DNA from: an uncultured Clostridia bacterium
GTDB lineage: Bacteria > Bacillota > Clostridia > Christensenellales > UBA1242
Reading direction: 5' to 3'
DNA: 58,455 bases
Assembly (NCBI GenBank): GCA_944381155.1
Contig: CALWKA010000007.1
Location: 1 to 58,455 of the forward strand
In this document: piece by piece, positions 15,034 through 26,669 of the stretch
How positions within the stretch are numbered: the first letter of the stretch is position 1
How the letters are laid out: each line of letters starts with the position of its first letter
The notes under the pieces: model-generated
What the model saw: the letters and a program-made list of their open reading frames with translations, nothing else
What the model was told of the DNA's origin: nothing
The model's database searches: none
Translations under genes and position numbers: made by a program

Positions 15034-17418
15034 TTAATTTTTCACTTTCATTGTAGATAGTTTATTGTAAAACGAACTTGCGTTTAGCGGATTCTTTTTA
15101 TTCGTAATAGAAAGAATTTGTGTGTCGTCATCATTCGTGATCACTATACCCAACTCTTTAAAGACAAGCAAGCATACATAAAATTGCAAATATGAATAAT
15201 TTGATTTGTCTTTCAATTTATTCAATATATTCATATATAAATTGTAAGTATAATAACCTGTGATTTTATTTTCAGATGCAAATTGAATAAGCCTAAAATA
15301 TCTGCCAAATTCTTGCCGTGACAAGTTGATTTTTTTCATCAACGAAATCGTGCTCGCAGGATAATGCGGAAGATATATTGTAGATTTTGTATGTTTCTTA
15401 AGTTCGGACAAATACCCTATGTTTAAAATTGGATCTAAAAATATGATTCTACTGAATGTGTTGAACGAATTGAAATTCGTGGGCGCTAAAATAATTGTAT
15501 TCAATCCTGTTTCATCATTAATAGAAAATATTCGATTTCTAAATATGTTATTGCTATCATATATCGACTTGAAATTGATATAAGTATTATAATCGTTTGC
15601 TACTATCAATGTTCCATAAACATTTTTATCCATATCTAGCAACAACCTTATCAATTGATCGCGATTGTAATTGTTGAATGTATAACTACCATCTAGTGAA
15701 TAGCATATTTGTTTTAAATACTCCGCTTGAATTATTTCATCATCATTAGGTCTATAGATGTCTTCATAGTCTATTGATTTTACGATGCCAGAAATTCGCA
15801 AGTTATTCCTAAAATTGTCTATATTCAAATCTGCGAGAATTGTAGATGATGTGTTGCCAGATAATACAAAATATTTATCACTTGAATTGAAGGCAAGTAA
15901 ACTAAAATTTGGATAAGTTAGCACCAAATGTTGAGGATGCTTTGGAAGCGAACTGATCGTTGCGTTTGTCAATTTGAATTTGAATATTGGACGCGGATTG
16001 AGATGTCCACACGGCTCCAATCTATCTATGTCTTGAACTAGTTTCAATGCGATTTCGCTATCGTCCAATTCAAAATCGTACGATTTCGTCGGTAGAAAAT
16101 CTGCTTTGTTTAAATTTTGCTCCACATACAATTCTGTGAGCCTACAAAATTCGTCATAATTTTCGACTTTCAATGTCAGTCCTGCCGCCATAGGATGCCC
16201 ACCAAATTTCGTAAGTAATTGCGATTCACTGCTTAAAAGCATGTGAACATTGACTCCATTTACGCTCCTACACGAACCCGTCAATTCGTCCCCCACTTGA
16301 CTAAATAAAAATGTAGGACGATGATATTCTTCTGCAATTCGAGCAGACACTATTCCCAAAATACCGCTATCCCACTCTGGGCTGGACATTATGATTGCAC
16401 TGATTTTGAAAATATCGCGCGTTTTCAAATCTTGCTTCACATCTGTATATACCCTATCACATAATTTCTGCCTATGATTGTTAAAATCAATCACCTTGTT
16501 GCATAATTTTTTTATAGCAACAGGATTTTCTTCTAGATACAATTCCAAACTTGTTTCTGCCGATCCCATTCGTCCACTTGCGTTTATTTTTGGCGCAAGT
16601 TTAAACGCTATGTCACTCGCTTTGCAATTCAAACTCATACCACTTTCTTGCATCAATCTTTTTAGTCCCAATGGCAAATGGTCAAAATCTTTCATACCTA
16701 GCGCTACAATAGCTCTATTTTCATCAAAAAGTTCTACAATGTCGGCAATTGTTGCTATAGCACAAATTGGCAAATATTTGCTTGCCACACTAATTCCTGC
16801 CAACGCTTGCACTAATTTTAATGCCACGCCCGCCCCGCAAAGTGATTTGAACGGATATGTTTCGCTTATTTTTGGATTGATAATTAAACAGTAGGGCAAA
16901 ATATCAAGTCGCTCGTGATGATCGGTGACAATTATATCTACTCCGCATTTTTTGATATATTCAACTTCTTCTACCGCTGTAATACCGCAGTCTACAGTGA
17001 TGATTAAATCGGGCTTTCTATTATCAAAAATTTTGTTTATTGCATCGATGGTGATACCATAGCCATCTTCATATCTATTTGGCATAAAATTCGTAACATT
17101 TGCGCCAATAGAGTTGAAATATTTTATCAATATAGCACTTGCCGTAATTCCGTCCACATCATAATCACCATAAATTAATATTTTAGATTTTTTTTCTAAA
17201 TGACTTTGAATTTTTTCGACCACAGCAGACATATTTTCGAACAAAAATGGATCATAGAGATTGGATAAATTTGGATATAAAAATTTATTCATTTTTTCTT
17301 TATTGTCAATCCCTCTGGAATACAAAAGATGAACGAGATTTTTATCCAAATCAAAATATTTTGCTATCTCGTATTCTTGTTCATTAAATTCGTCTGTTAA
17401 ATTGCAAATGTACTTCAT
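15034..17418 (-). CDS. recJ: Single-stranded-DNA-specific exonuclease RecJ
   Basis: 794 residues; degrades ssDNA 5' to 3' in recombination and repair. The DHH domain shows GDYDVDG (84-90), VDCG (143-146) and TDHHE (165-169), the Mn-binding residues. The DHHA1 motif GGHPMAAGL follows at about 405, then an OB region (about 455-560). The C-terminal 230 residues resemble the RecJ_C extension of Firmicutes and are divergent. It begins just 15 nt below a strong terminator hairpin and has no SD; a -10-like TATCAA lies 6 nt before the ATG but without a -35, so how it is expressed is unclear. Confidence 0.95.
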   Translation of the reverse strand: MKYICNLTDEFNEQEYEIAKYFDLDKNLVHLLYSRGIDNKEKMNKFLYPNLSNLYDPFLFENMSAVVEKIQSHLEKKSKILIYGDYDVDGITASAILIKYFNSIGANVTNFMPNRYEDGYGITIDAINKIFDNRKPDLIITVDCGITAVEEVEYIKKCGVDIIVTDHHERLDILPYCLIINPKISETYPFKSLCGAGVALKLVQALAGISVASKYLPICAIATIADIVELFDENRAIVALGMKDFDHLPLGLKRLMQESGMSLNCKASDIAFKLAPKINASGRMGSAETSLELYLEENPVAIKKLCNKVIDFNNHRQKLCDRVYTDVKQDLKTRDIFKISAIIMSSPEWDSGILGIVSARIAEEYHRPTFLFSQVGDELTGSCRSVNGVNVHMLLSSESQLLTKFGGHPMAAGLTLKVENYDEFCRLTELYVEQNLNKADFLPTKSYDFELDDSEIALKLVQDIDRLEPCGHLNPRPIFKFKLTNATISSLPKHPQHLVLTYPNFSLLAFNSSDKYFVLSGNTSSTILADLNIDNFRNNLRISGIVKSIDYEDIYRPNDDEIIQAEYLKQICYSLDGSYTFNNYNRDQLIRLLLDMDKNVYGTLIVANDYNTYINFKSIYDSNNIFRNRIFSINDETGLNTIILAPTNFNSFNTFSRIIFLDPILNIGYLSELKKHTKSTIYLPHYPASTISLMKKINLSRQEFGRYFRLIQFASENKITGYYTYNLYMNILNKLKDKSNYSYLQFYVCLLVFKELGIVITNDDDTQILSITNKKNPLNASSFYNKLSTMKVKN

Positions 17419-17432
17419 AATTTATTGATATC

Positions 17433-17460
17433 AAAAAGCCTTTCATAAGAAAGGCTTTTT
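17433..17460 (-). terminator. Terminator after secF
   Basis: Near-perfect hairpin AAAAAGCCTTTC/GAAAGGCTTTTT with a 4-nt loop, starting 1 nt after the secF stop. The symmetry makes it able to act on both strands. Confidence 0.85.
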
Positions 17461-17461
17461 T

Positions 17462-18442
17462 CTATTGTTCATTATCCTTTTTAGATGTAGATTCTTTGAC
17501 AACTTTTTCTTTATCCGCCTTTACTTTTACTGCGCGTTTCTTGCATAATGTTATGAACACACTCCAACAGAATGGCACGACATACAATTCTACCGCCAAC
17601 ACCACAACCGCCAAGAACATAATGTTGAGAGCGATGTATTTTATGCTTGATGGTGCTAATATTACTAATAATAGACCTATCAAGAAAATTCCAATATTCA
17701 ACGCACATAAACGGAATCTATTAGCTTTCATTGACGAATTTATTGCCGTTGAATATTCGTCTGTTTGCAACCAATTTTTTTCTCGAATATGTTCAAATAT
17801 ATTGAATGCAAAGAACATTATCAATAGATTGATTATCACAAGCATTGCAAAATAGCTCATTCCAATTTCAAGCCTTAATATTGCACCGATTGAGACAAAC
17901 ATTAGCGTACCAATTATCGAAGAAATGATTGTTGTAAACGCACTGGCAGTATTGTATCTAAAATATGCAAATATGCTAGCGAGTATCAATATCAAAATAA
18001 TAGTCAAAGCTGTAAAAATATAATCAGTATTTTCCACCACAGGAGAAACATACGAATGACTAGAGATACTTTCTATTGTTATTGACAAATCTTCAGCTAT
18101 GATATCATTGACATTTGATTGCTCCTCGCTGTTTAAATTGCGATTATAACGGATGATGAGCCTGGTGTCATCTCCTTCCCCCATTATTGAAAATGAGTCA
18201 TAATCTCCGTTCTCGCTATTTATAGCAGATTGAATCTTGTCTATATATTCATTGAAATTTGCGCTATCCGATCCTACTCTCACACTAAATTCGTTGTATC
18301 CAGACAATTCAAAATTTGAATTCATTCCAAAACAAGCTACCACTATTATACCGATCAACAAAAACGCTAATAAAATGATTATTGGAAATTTATTTTTCTT
18401 GAAATATTCTCGATTTGACTTTGAAAAATCTCTATTAAGCAT
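17462..18442 (-). CDS. secF: Protein translocase subunit SecF
   Basis: 326 residues; with SecD it uses the proton-motive force to help exported chains leave the Sec channel. One N-terminal membrane span (about 18-40), a periplasm-side domain (about 41-135) and five C-terminal spans (about 140-305) match SecF. The tail is Lys-rich. The start overlaps the secD stop by 8 nt. Sequence is divergent from Bacillus SecDF, but topology, order and the SecD partner make the call safe. Confidence 0.9.
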   Translation of the reverse strand: MLNRDFSKSNREYFKKNKFPIIILLAFLLIGIIVVACFGMNSNFELSGYNEFSVRVGSDSANFNEYIDKIQSAINSENGDYDSFSIMGEGDDTRLIIRYNRNLNSEEQSNVNDIIAEDLSITIESISSHSYVSPVVENTDYIFTALTIILILILASIFAYFRYNTASAFTTIISSIIGTLMFVSIGAILRLEIGMSYFAMLVIINLLIMFFAFNIFEHIREKNWLQTDEYSTAINSSMKANRFRLCALNIGIFLIGLLLVILAPSSIKYIALNIMFLAVVVLAVELYVVPFCWSVFITLCKKRAVKVKADKEKVVKESTSKKDNEQ

Positions 18443-19751
18443 CTTGTCCTCCTTTGTGGAAGTTGCATTTTTTGCCGTCCGTACTGTTGAATGGAAGATA
18501 CATTTTTATAAACAATCTATTGAGCACTTGCACGCAGAAAATACTAACAAATGACATAACAAAGGTCACCCAACCAAACGACTGAATTGCAAGCGATGGC
18601 ATAAACAAACTGATAAGTCCGACAATCATCAAACCTACATTCGTGACAAATGTTTTCGTCAATGTTTCACTTTGAGCAAGCTTCATTGCAATATACAACT
18701 TTGTATTTTGATTGTAATGTTCTTTTGCTTTTTCAAAAATTGAAATGAAGCTATCTATTATAAATATGAACGCTATTAAGAAACCTATCATTCCTGCAAA
18801 ATTTATATGAACTAACGGAATTGATTGCAACAAGAATAAACTGATAGTTATAAAGAACAACAAATTGAAACAAGCAAGCCAGCCAAGATGTTTATATCTC
18901 ACTATCAAGAAAATAAATCCTATCAAAACAAATACCGCCATAGCAACAGCTATCCATATATTCGCACCCACTCCATAAGTAGGCGTGATAGTATCAGATT
19001 CGAGCGTGGTCAATTCAAGGTCAAGCATTCCCGTCTTTATCCTATTCGCTATCGTATTGGCTGTCGCAAGACTAGCAAAATCATCACTCTGCATATATAT
19101 AACGCCGTTTGATATTGCGGATGAACCCAAGTCCATTTGGGTAAATTCGGTATCGCCAAAATAGATATAAACTGTACCGCCGTCCGCTGTGGATTCTGCT
19201 ATTGAATCAATCATTTCGTCTTTAAAATCTATCACCACAATATACACATTCTCTGCAGACTCTTGATCATAATATGATGATGCATACACTTCTTCTATAT
19301 CTTTCGCTCCAGCAAATGGTTCAGAATTGTCACTATTGGTTGAAAAACTAATAGTGGCAGGTGCGCCAATTAAATCTGCGATTTCATTTTCGTCATCAAT
19401 CGACAAGATGTTGCCTACTTGAATTAATATAGAATCGTCTCCATACCTGCTGGCAGTGACATCTTCATATCCTTCACTTTGAAGAATACTTTTCAATTCA
19501 TCTTTGGTTGAATCTCTCAAATTGTCATAATTAGCTTTTGCTTCTCCTTCTGGAAGATCTGCTCTATAAACTATTCTATATGTTTTCCCTATATCTTCGC
19601 CCAATTTCAAATTTGATACAAAATTAGAGTAAGAATAGTAGTTTCCATTAATTGTAAAAGGATACATAAAATTAACAAAACTAGCAATTAAACATATAAC
19701 TAAAAGAATAGAAAATACAACAAATAAGCATTTTGATCGTTTTTTAGTCAT
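18435..19751 (-). CDS. secD: Protein translocase subunit SecD
   Basis: 438 residues. One N-terminal span (about 9-32), an external P1 region (about 33-260) and five C-terminal spans (about 265-425). The motif 'DLPEGEAKANYDNLRDSTK' region and 'ISFSTNSD' fit the P1 fold of short SecD forms. SD (TAGGAGA) precedes the ATG. A consensus promoter directs a secD-secF transcript that ends at the terminator at 17433-17460. Confidence 0.9.
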   Translation of the reverse strand: MTKKRSKCLFVVFSILLVICLIASFVNFMYPFTINGNYYSYSNFVSNLKLGEDIGKTYRIVYRADLPEGEAKANYDNLRDSTKDELKSILQSEGYEDVTASRYGDDSILIQVGNILSIDDENEIADLIGAPATISFSTNSDNSEPFAGAKDIEEVYASSYYDQESAENVYIVVIDFKDEMIDSIAESTADGGTVYIYFGDTEFTQMDLGSSAISNGVIYMQSDDFASLATANTIANRIKTGMLDLELTTLESDTITPTYGVGANIWIAVAMAVFVLIGFIFLIVRYKHLGWLACFNLLFFITISLFLLQSIPLVHINFAGMIGFLIAFIFIIDSFISIFEKAKEHYNQNTKLYIAMKLAQSETLTKTFVTNVGLMIVGLISLFMPSLAIQSFGWVTFVMSFVSIFCVQVLNRLFIKMYLPFNSTDGKKCNFHKGGQDA

Positions 19752-19773
19752 AATATCTCCTAATTCAAAAATT

Positions 19774-19802
19774 ATTATAACTTATCTCACGGTTATTGTC
19801 AA
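19774..19802 (-). promoter_or_regulatory. Promoter of secD-secF
   Basis: TTGACA (19802-19797), 17 nt, TATAAT (19779-19774): a perfect sigma-A consensus. The rest of 19752-20056 is AT-rich; I looked there for a small Cys-rich SCIFF peptide and found none. Confidence 0.85.
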
Positions 19803-20056
19803 ACAATTATTATAATTTCAATTATTTCTTTACGACAAAATACGATAATTAGATGTGTTTTTTGTCCGTTTTTGCCAGTTTAGATTTTGAAATAAACTGA
19901 AAATATGCTGTTGAATTTGATTTTCAAATGCCTATATATCAAATAAATAATACTAACGATAAAATTAAACAATCAAATTCTTAATTAATAATTGCTACAA
20001 GTATAGATTTGTTATAAATAATATTGTTGACTAAAAAAACTATATTCAATCAAATT

Positions 20057-20455
20057 TTATGCATTTTTCTTATGAATTAGATTGATTATGATAGCAACAA
20101 TTACTGATACAATCAAAGCAAATAAAATGTCATATAATATCGTCATATTGAACGCAAATCCCTTGTTCAAAATAGCAAATATTATTAGGCTCAACACTGC
20201 GTATAAAAGTCCTGCAAAAATTGATTTGATTATTAGTTTGTCGCCGTTCGTCTTTTTGATGCAAAACAACATTACGAATATAGATATAGCTTTCAATGCG
20301 TCATTTATATATCCAATTATGTTTGAAGATAAATCAACAAATTTTAGCACCACTGCAAACAATATCAATCCGACAAGTGTCACCAATATCCCTATCATAC
20401 AACATTTGATTATTGATAAAAATCCGCCCCAATTTAATGATTTTAATTTTTGCAT
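20057..20455 (-). CDS. TIGR04086 family membrane protein (DUF3792-like)
   Basis: 132 residues with four predicted membrane spans (about 14-36, 45-66, 76-96, 102-126) and a short basic C-terminus (HKKNA). Length, topology and place between yajC and secD match the TIGR04086 family of Clostridia; the pattern 'SIFAGLLYAVLSLIIFAILN' fits its third span. Function is unknown, presumed linked to the export machinery or to the SCIFF peptide locus usually found beside it. The assignment rests partly on synteny. Confidence 0.7.
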   Translation of the reverse strand: MQKLKSLNWGGFLSIIKCCMIGILVTLVGLILFAVVLKFVDLSSNIIGYINDALKAISIFVMLFCIKKTNGDKLIIKSIFAGLLYAVLSLIIFAILNKGFAFNMTILYDILFALIVSVIVAIIINLIHKKNA

Positions 20456-20622
20456 ACTGCCTCCTACTATAATGTATTTTCGATAAATAATTTAATCACA
20501 AAATTGAGAAGCTAATTTTATCATATAATAAAATAATTTGTAAATATATGCAATATTGAAAGCGAATACTAATTTTTAAACAAAAAATATTAGTCAAACA
20601 TTTTCAACAATCAAATTAAAAT

Positions 20623-20651
20623 AAAAAAACTATGCTTATAAAGCAAAGTTT
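20623..20651 (-). terminator. Terminator after desulfoferrodoxin gene
   Basis: Minus-strand stem AAACTTTGCT/AGCATAGTTT (one mismatch, 5-nt loop) followed by seven T, 27 nt beyond the stop. Confidence 0.75.
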
Positions 20652-20677
20652 CTCATTTTGTTAATTTGAAAATTTTA

Positions 20678-21046
20678 CTAAAATTTGCTCATCCAGAGAT
20701 TATGCAAATTGCAATAACTATATGCTTCGGTATAGTTTTCGTCATTGAAAATTGCTTCTGGATTATCTCCTGGTTTTAAAAATTTAATCGCGTACCCATC
20801 CGCGCCAGAAAGAACGATGAAATTTATATAATGTTCAGGCGTCATAGGATGAGGTGTGCTTCCAACTTTTACAAAAATTTTCCCTTTTTCTTTTTTTACT
20901 ACAGGAAGATGTTTTTCTGTTGCTGCATCAAAAGTGTTTGCCACAAGCTCTTGCATCGGTTCGCCACAACAAATTGTTGGCACAGTTGAATCTACAACTT
21001 TAACAATGACTTTGCCACAATGACGACATCTAAAAAATTTTATCAT
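20678..21046 (-). CDS. dfx: Desulfoferrodoxin / superoxide reductase
   Basis: 122 residues that reduce superoxide to peroxide in anaerobes. The N-terminal desulforedoxin-type site has Cys7, Cys10, Cys26 and Cys27. The catalytic Fe(His)4Cys centre is complete: His46 (EKHLP), His66 and His72 (HPMTPEH), Cys112 and His115 (CNLH). This is therefore a two-iron desulfoferrodoxin rather than a one-iron neelaredoxin. SD AGGGGAA precedes the ATG, and a terminator follows. It sits between yajC and the TIGR04086 gene, an unusual insertion. It indicates an obligate anaerobe that meets oxygen at times. Confidence 0.95.
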   Translation of the reverse strand: MIKFFRCRHCGKVIVKVVDSTVPTICCGEPMQELVANTFDAATEKHLPVVKKEKGKIFVKVGSTPHPMTPEHYINFIVLSGADGYAIKFLKPGDNPEAIFNDENYTEAYSYCNLHNLWMSKF

Positions 21047-21114
21047 ATGTTCCCCTTATTTTTTTATAATTTCACATTTTAATAAATTTGATTATATCAA
21101 AAATATTTTTAGAC

Positions 21115-21144
21115 AAAAAACAAAACTATAAAGCAATTTTATGG
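21115..21144 (-). terminator. Probable terminator after yajC
   Basis: Minus-strand stem CCATAAA/TTTATAG (one G-U, 5-nt loop), then TTTTGTTTTTT. It lies about 135 nt beyond the yajC stop; the intervening part (21145-21279) may be structured. Confidence 0.5.
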
Positions 21145-21279
21145 CGCACTTGACACATTCAAAGGATTTTCAATTTTTTGATGCGTATAATTTTCAAACA
21201 AAATCATCCACATTACCCATTGATTTATAGCACTTTTATGCCATATGTTTTATAATTTATGTTTTTTAATCAATTTTTC

Positions 21280-21768
21280 TTATTTTTTGCTTGATTTCTT
21301 TGATTGTGATTTACCATTAGCTGATTTATTAGAAACTTTTACTTGATTTTCAGCTTTTGCTTCTGAAACATTGTCTGATTTTTGATTCTCATCTTGTTTG
21401 TCACTCGCCACTGCACTCTTGTCTGCCGATTTAGTTTGCTCACTATCAGCTGGCTTTACCACAATTTTTTGCGTCGATTGATTTTCTTCTTTGCCAAAAA
21501 CATAATATATTGCATTTGCGTGAACTGTAAAATACCCTACATTGCTACCCTTGCCCGATTTCAATATAAAATATTTATATTCGTCCTCAATATAAGAATC
21601 TACCACTTCACCTACTACGCCCGTATCTGTCATTACTTTATCTCCGACTTTCAATTCGCTACGCATTTGGTTAAGCTCGTTGTTATATTTTTTCTTCTTC
21701 ATATAACTTACTACAAACAAAGCCACAACTAAAACTATAAGAATAATTAATAAAATAATTTCCGTCAT
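21280..21768 (-). CDS. yajC: Preprotein translocase subunit YajC
   Basis: 162 residues. One N-terminal span (about 3-23: IILLIILIVLVVALFVVSYM) followed by the YajC core (KYNNELNQMRSELKVGDKVMTDTGVVGEV, motif GDKVMTDTGVVG at about 43-54). The core ends near 95. The last 65 residues are a Lys/Ser/Gln-rich low-complexity tail, longer than usual. It associates with SecDF at the Sec channel. SD GGGGAG precedes the start. It lies 55 nt below tgt, the normal Clostridia order. Confidence 0.94.
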   Translation of the reverse strand: MTEIILLIILIVLVVALFVVSYMKKKKYNNELNQMRSELKVGDKVMTDTGVVGEVVDSYIEDEYKYFILKSGKGSNVGYFTVHANAIYYVFGKEENQSTQKIVVKPADSEQTKSADKSAVASDKQDENQKSDNVSEAKAENQVKVSNKSANGKSQSKKSSKK

Positions 21769-21822
21769 AATTCTCCCCTATTCAATGAATTAATTATACC
21801 AAATCAAAATTTGATAGTCAAT

Positions 21823-23352
<1,530 letters not shown>

Positions 23353-24384
23353 TTATTCGATAAACATAGCATCACCAAAACTGAAAAATCTATATTGATT
23401 TTCCACCGCAGTTTCATATATATTCATCGTGTTTTCGTAACCTGCGAATGCACTGACCAGCATTAGCAAAGTACTTTTAGGCAAATGAAAATTCGTAATG
23501 AGCGCATCCACCACTTTGAATTGATAAGGTGGGTAGATGAATATGCTCGTATCTGATTCGCTTGCCTCAAGTGGCATACCAATTTGAGCCACTGTTTCAA
23601 GCGTTCGAACACAGGTGGTGCCCACTGCAATGACGCGTCTATTCTCTATTTTCGCCTTGTTGATTTTGTCCACCACTTCTTGCGTAAGCCTATAGTGTTC
23701 GGTATGCATAATATGTTTTGTGATATCTTTTTCTTTGCACGGACGGAATGTCCCAAGCCCAACATCAAGGGTAAGTTCAAGTATCTCTACCCCCATATCT
23801 TGTATCTTTTGCATAAGTTCGGGTGTAAAGTGAAGCCCCGCGGTTGGCGCTGCCGCACTTCCTAAAACTTTGTTGTAAACTGTCTGATATCTCTCTTTGT
23901 CTTTCAATTTTTCGTGAATGTAGTGTGGAAGTGGCATACTACCCACTCTATTCAAAATATCTTCAAACACCCCATTATAATAAAAGCGGACAAGTCTATT
24001 TCCGTCTGATTTAATCTCTATCAATTCGCATTTTAATTCATCACTGATTGTAAGGATAGTGCCTATCTTCACGCGCTTGGCGGGCTTCAAAAGGACTTCC
24101 CAATCGTTCATATTAATTCGTTTGAGTAGCAAAATTTCAACATTCGCTCCCGTGTCTTTTTTTGCCATCAATCGTGCTGGCAACACGCGTGTATTATTCA
24201 CCACCAGCACATCGCCCTTTTTCAAAAAATCTGTAATGTCTTTGAATTGTCTATGGTATATATCCTTGGTCTTTCTATCAAAAACTAGCAGTCTGCTCTC
24301 GTCCCGTTTTTCAAGTGGAGTTTGTGCTATCAGATTTTCTGGAAGGTGGTAGTCATAACTATCTAATGATTTATAATCAATCAT
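23353..24384 (-). CDS. queA: S-adenosylmethionine:tRNA ribosyltransferase-isomerase
   Basis: 343 residues; transfers and isomerises the ribosyl part of SAM onto preQ1-tRNA to give epoxyqueuosine. The N-terminus [24 protein letters not shown] (motif [10 protein letters not shown]) and the conserved blocks [26 protein letters not shown] and [15 protein letters not shown] are all present. The start at 24384 follows AAGGAG; a longer frame begins seven codons upstream. It overlaps the ruvB stop by 8 nt, matching the common ruvA-ruvB-queA-tgt order. Confidence 0.97.
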   Translation of the reverse strand: MIDYKSLDSYDYHLPENLIAQTPLEKRDESRLLVFDRKTKDIYHRQFKDITDFLKKGDVLVVNNTRVLPARLMAKKDTGANVEILLLKRINMNDWEVLLKPAKRVKIGTILTISDELKCELIEIKSDGNRLVRFYYNGVFEDILNRVGSMPLPHYIHEKLKDKERYQTVYNKVLGSAAAPTAGLHFTPELMQKIQDMGVEILELTLDVGLGTFRPCKEKDITKHIMHTEHYRLTQEVVDKINKAKIENRRVIAVGTTCVRTLETVAQIGMPLEASESDTSIFIYPPYQFKVVDALITNFHLPKSTLLMLVSAFAGYENTMNIYETAVENQYRFFSFGDAMFIE

Positions 24385-25432
24385 TTTTTTCTCCTTCTTG
24401 CGCACTTATTTCATCTGGCGTTTGCAAATTTTTTGGCACAGGTAAATGAAAATGCTCATAGGCAAGGCGCGTTGCCAGCCTACCTCTATTCGTCCTAGCT
24501 ACGAACCCTAATTGTAACAAATATGGCTCAACCACATCTTCAATTGTGGATACTTCTTCGTTGGTCGTGGCTGCCAATGTTTCAAGTCCTACCGGCCCGC
24601 CACCAAATTTTTCTATCAAAGACATCAATATTCGTTTGTCTACAAAATCTAGTCCCAACTCGTCAATATCCATTAATGTCAATGCTTTTTTTGCATCTAT
24701 AAGAGTGATCGTATCCTTATCTTCCACTTGGACATAGTCGCGCACGCGTTTCAACAATCGATTCGCAATTCGCGGAGTACCACGGCTTCGTTTTGCAATC
24801 TCGTGCGTGGCATCGGGCTCAATATTAACTCCTAAAATTTTGGCAGAACGCGTCACAATTGTAGCAATTTCATCCACTGAATACAATTCAAGCCTACACA
24901 CCACTCCGAATCGGTCGCGCAACGGACTTGACAAATTTCCTGCTTTTGTGGTTGCACCAATCAGTGTGAATGGTTGAATCTTCAATCGCATACTTCTGGC
25001 ACTTGGACCTTTGCCAACAATAAAATCTAACGCGTAATCTTCCATCGCTGGATATAAAATTTCTTCAACAGATTTTGATATCCTATGAATCTCGTCTATA
25101 AAGAGAACATCATTAGCGTTCAAGTTCGTCAAAATCGCCGCCAAATCTGCTGCGTTTTCTATGCTCGGACCGCTTGTAATCTTTATCTGACTGCCTATTT
25201 CATTGGCTATGATATGACTGAGAGTCGTCTTCCCTAATCCTGGCGGACCATACAGCAAAACATGATCTAATGCTTCCTTTCGTTTCTTCGCCGCAGTGAT
25301 ATATACCTTCAAGTTTGACTTAATCTTTTCCTGCCCAACATACTCGTCGAAAGTCATAGGTCGCAATTTGTTTTCGACCTCGACATCGCTCATATTTTTT
25401 GTGCTTGAAATAAATCTATCTTTTTCTTCCAT
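24377..25432 (-). CDS. ruvB: Holliday junction branch migration ATPase RuvB
   Basis: 351 residues; hexameric AAA+ motor that drives branch migration with RuvA. Walker A is [10 protein letters not shown] (about 60-69), Walker B is LFIDEIHR (about 109-116), sensor 1 is LIGATTKAG (about 152-160), the arginine finger region is LRDRFG (about 165-170). The C-terminal winged helix contains [17 protein letters not shown]. Start shares one base with the ruvA stop (TAATG). Confidence 0.98.
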   Translation of the reverse strand: MEEKDRFISSTKNMSDVEVENKLRPMTFDEYVGQEKIKSNLKVYITAAKKRKEALDHVLLYGPPGLGKTTLSHIIANEIGSQIKITSGPSIENAADLAAILTNLNANDVLFIDEIHRISKSVEEILYPAMEDYALDFIVGKGPSARSMRLKIQPFTLIGATTKAGNLSSPLRDRFGVVCRLELYSVDEIATIVTRSAKILGVNIEPDATHEIAKRSRGTPRIANRLLKRVRDYVQVEDKDTITLIDAKKALTLMDIDELGLDFVDKRILMSLIEKFGGGPVGLETLAATTNEEVSTIEDVVEPYLLQLGFVARTNRGRLATRLAYEHFHLPVPKNLQTPDEISAQEGEKND

Positions 25433-26022
25433 TATTCACCCATATTATGCAACGCTTTTGCAACAATTTGCTCTGCTGTGTCGTTTTCGTTTGCGACTTC
25501 GCGCGCAAGTTTGCTTGCCTGCGTTTTGCTCATACCTAAACTGGTCAAAACTATGACCGCTTCTTCTATATTTTCATTGTTTTGTGCAAATATTGATTCG
25601 TTTGGCAAAATATAATCAAGCGGACGAATTTTGTCTTTCAATTCAACAATAATTTTTTCCGCCACCTTTTTGCCTATGCCCTTGCACGATGCTATGACTG
25701 ATGAATCTTCATTTATAATGCTATTTATAATGGCGCTCATTCGTTCGGCAGACAAAATTTGAATGGCAGTCTTGCTACCGACTCCGCTCACTGTAATGAG
25801 TTGCAAAAACAAGCGCTTTTCTTCTGGACTGACAAAACCATACAAACTCATCTCGTCTTCTCTGACATGCAAATATGTATATATCTGCACTTCGTTGTCC
25901 AAATCGGGCAGGTTCGCCATACAACTATTTGTCACAAAAATTTGAAATCCAACACCATTACAATCTACTGTAACATTGTTGAAATCTTTTTCTTTCAATA
26001 TACCTTTAATAAAACCTATCAT
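25432..26022 (-). CDS. ruvA: Holliday junction DNA-binding protein RuvA
   Basis: 196 residues; tetramer that binds four-way junctions. OB domain about 1-63, two helix-hairpin-helix motifs ([14 protein letters not shown] about 74-87; [19 protein letters not shown] about 109-127), and C-terminal RuvB-contact domain (about 148-196). A candidate promoter TTGACA (26063-26058), 18 nt, GTTAAT lies upstream, placing the mRNA start only a few nt before the ATG. It heads the ruvA-ruvB-queA unit. Confidence 0.97.
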   Translation of the reverse strand: MIGFIKGILKEKDFNNVTVDCNGVGFQIFVTNSCMANLPDLDNEVQIYTYLHVREDEMSLYGFVSPEEKRLFLQLITVSGVGSKTAIQILSAERMSAIINSIINEDSSVIASCKGIGKKVAEKIIVELKDKIRPLDYILPNESIFAQNNENIEEAVIVLTSLGMSKTQASKLAREVANENDTAEQIVAKALHNMGE

Positions 26023-26183
26023 ATTCTCTCTCGATTAACTAATTTATGTTTTTTAATTGTCAAAATTAGGATAGATAAACAAATATATTTGAATGATAAA
26101 TTCGAAAGTAAAATTAAATACAAATTGCTAAAAATTGCTTTAATTTTAAGTTTTTCGTCTATAAACTAATTCGTTTTTGATTA

Positions 26184-26669
26184 TCAGATAGAATTGTCAC
26201 TCAAAACGCTGTTTGTCTGAATATGGCACAATGCCACCGCAAGCGCATCGGCTGCATCGTCTGGCTTGGGCACAGATTTTAACCCCAACATATTTTTGAC
26301 CATATACTGCACCTGCTTTTTCTCTGCTCTACCATTGCCTGTGAGCGCTTGTTTGATTTGAAGCGGAGTATATTCAAACAATCTATCCGTGTATTGTTTG
26401 CTTGCCACTATCAACACTCCGCGCGATTCCGCCACAGGAATTGCTGTCGTATTATTTGTGTTGAAAAACAATTCTTCAAACGCCACCTCATCTGGTTTGA
26501 ATGTCTCCATAAGTTCACAAGTGGCTTTAAAAATTGTAGAAAGTCGCGCGCTGATCGACATAGTCTTCGGAGTGGTAATCACTCCATAATCTATCACTTT
26601 GCACCCTTTCGTTTCCACCACGCCATAACCTATTATATTATATCCAGGATCTATTCCTAACACTCTCAT
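26184..26669 (-). CDS. ruvC: Holliday junction resolvase RuvC
   Basis: 161 residues; dimeric endonuclease that cuts junctions. The catalytic acidic residues are visible: Asp7 (LGIDPGYN), Glu66 (FEELFF), and Asp137/Asp138/Asp141 (KPDDAADALAVA). It starts on the stop of the coiled-coil gene (TAATG) and lies 161 nt before ruvA, so it belongs to the trmH-like/yebC/coiled-coil/ruvC unit. Confidence 0.97.
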   Translation of the reverse strand: MRVLGIDPGYNIIGYGVVETKGCKVIDYGVITTPKTMSISARLSTIFKATCELMETFKPDEVAFEELFFNTNNTTAIPVAESRGVLIVASKQYTDRLFEYTPLQIKQALTGNGRAEKKQVQYMVKNMLGLKSVPKPDDAADALAVALCHIQTNSVLSDNSI

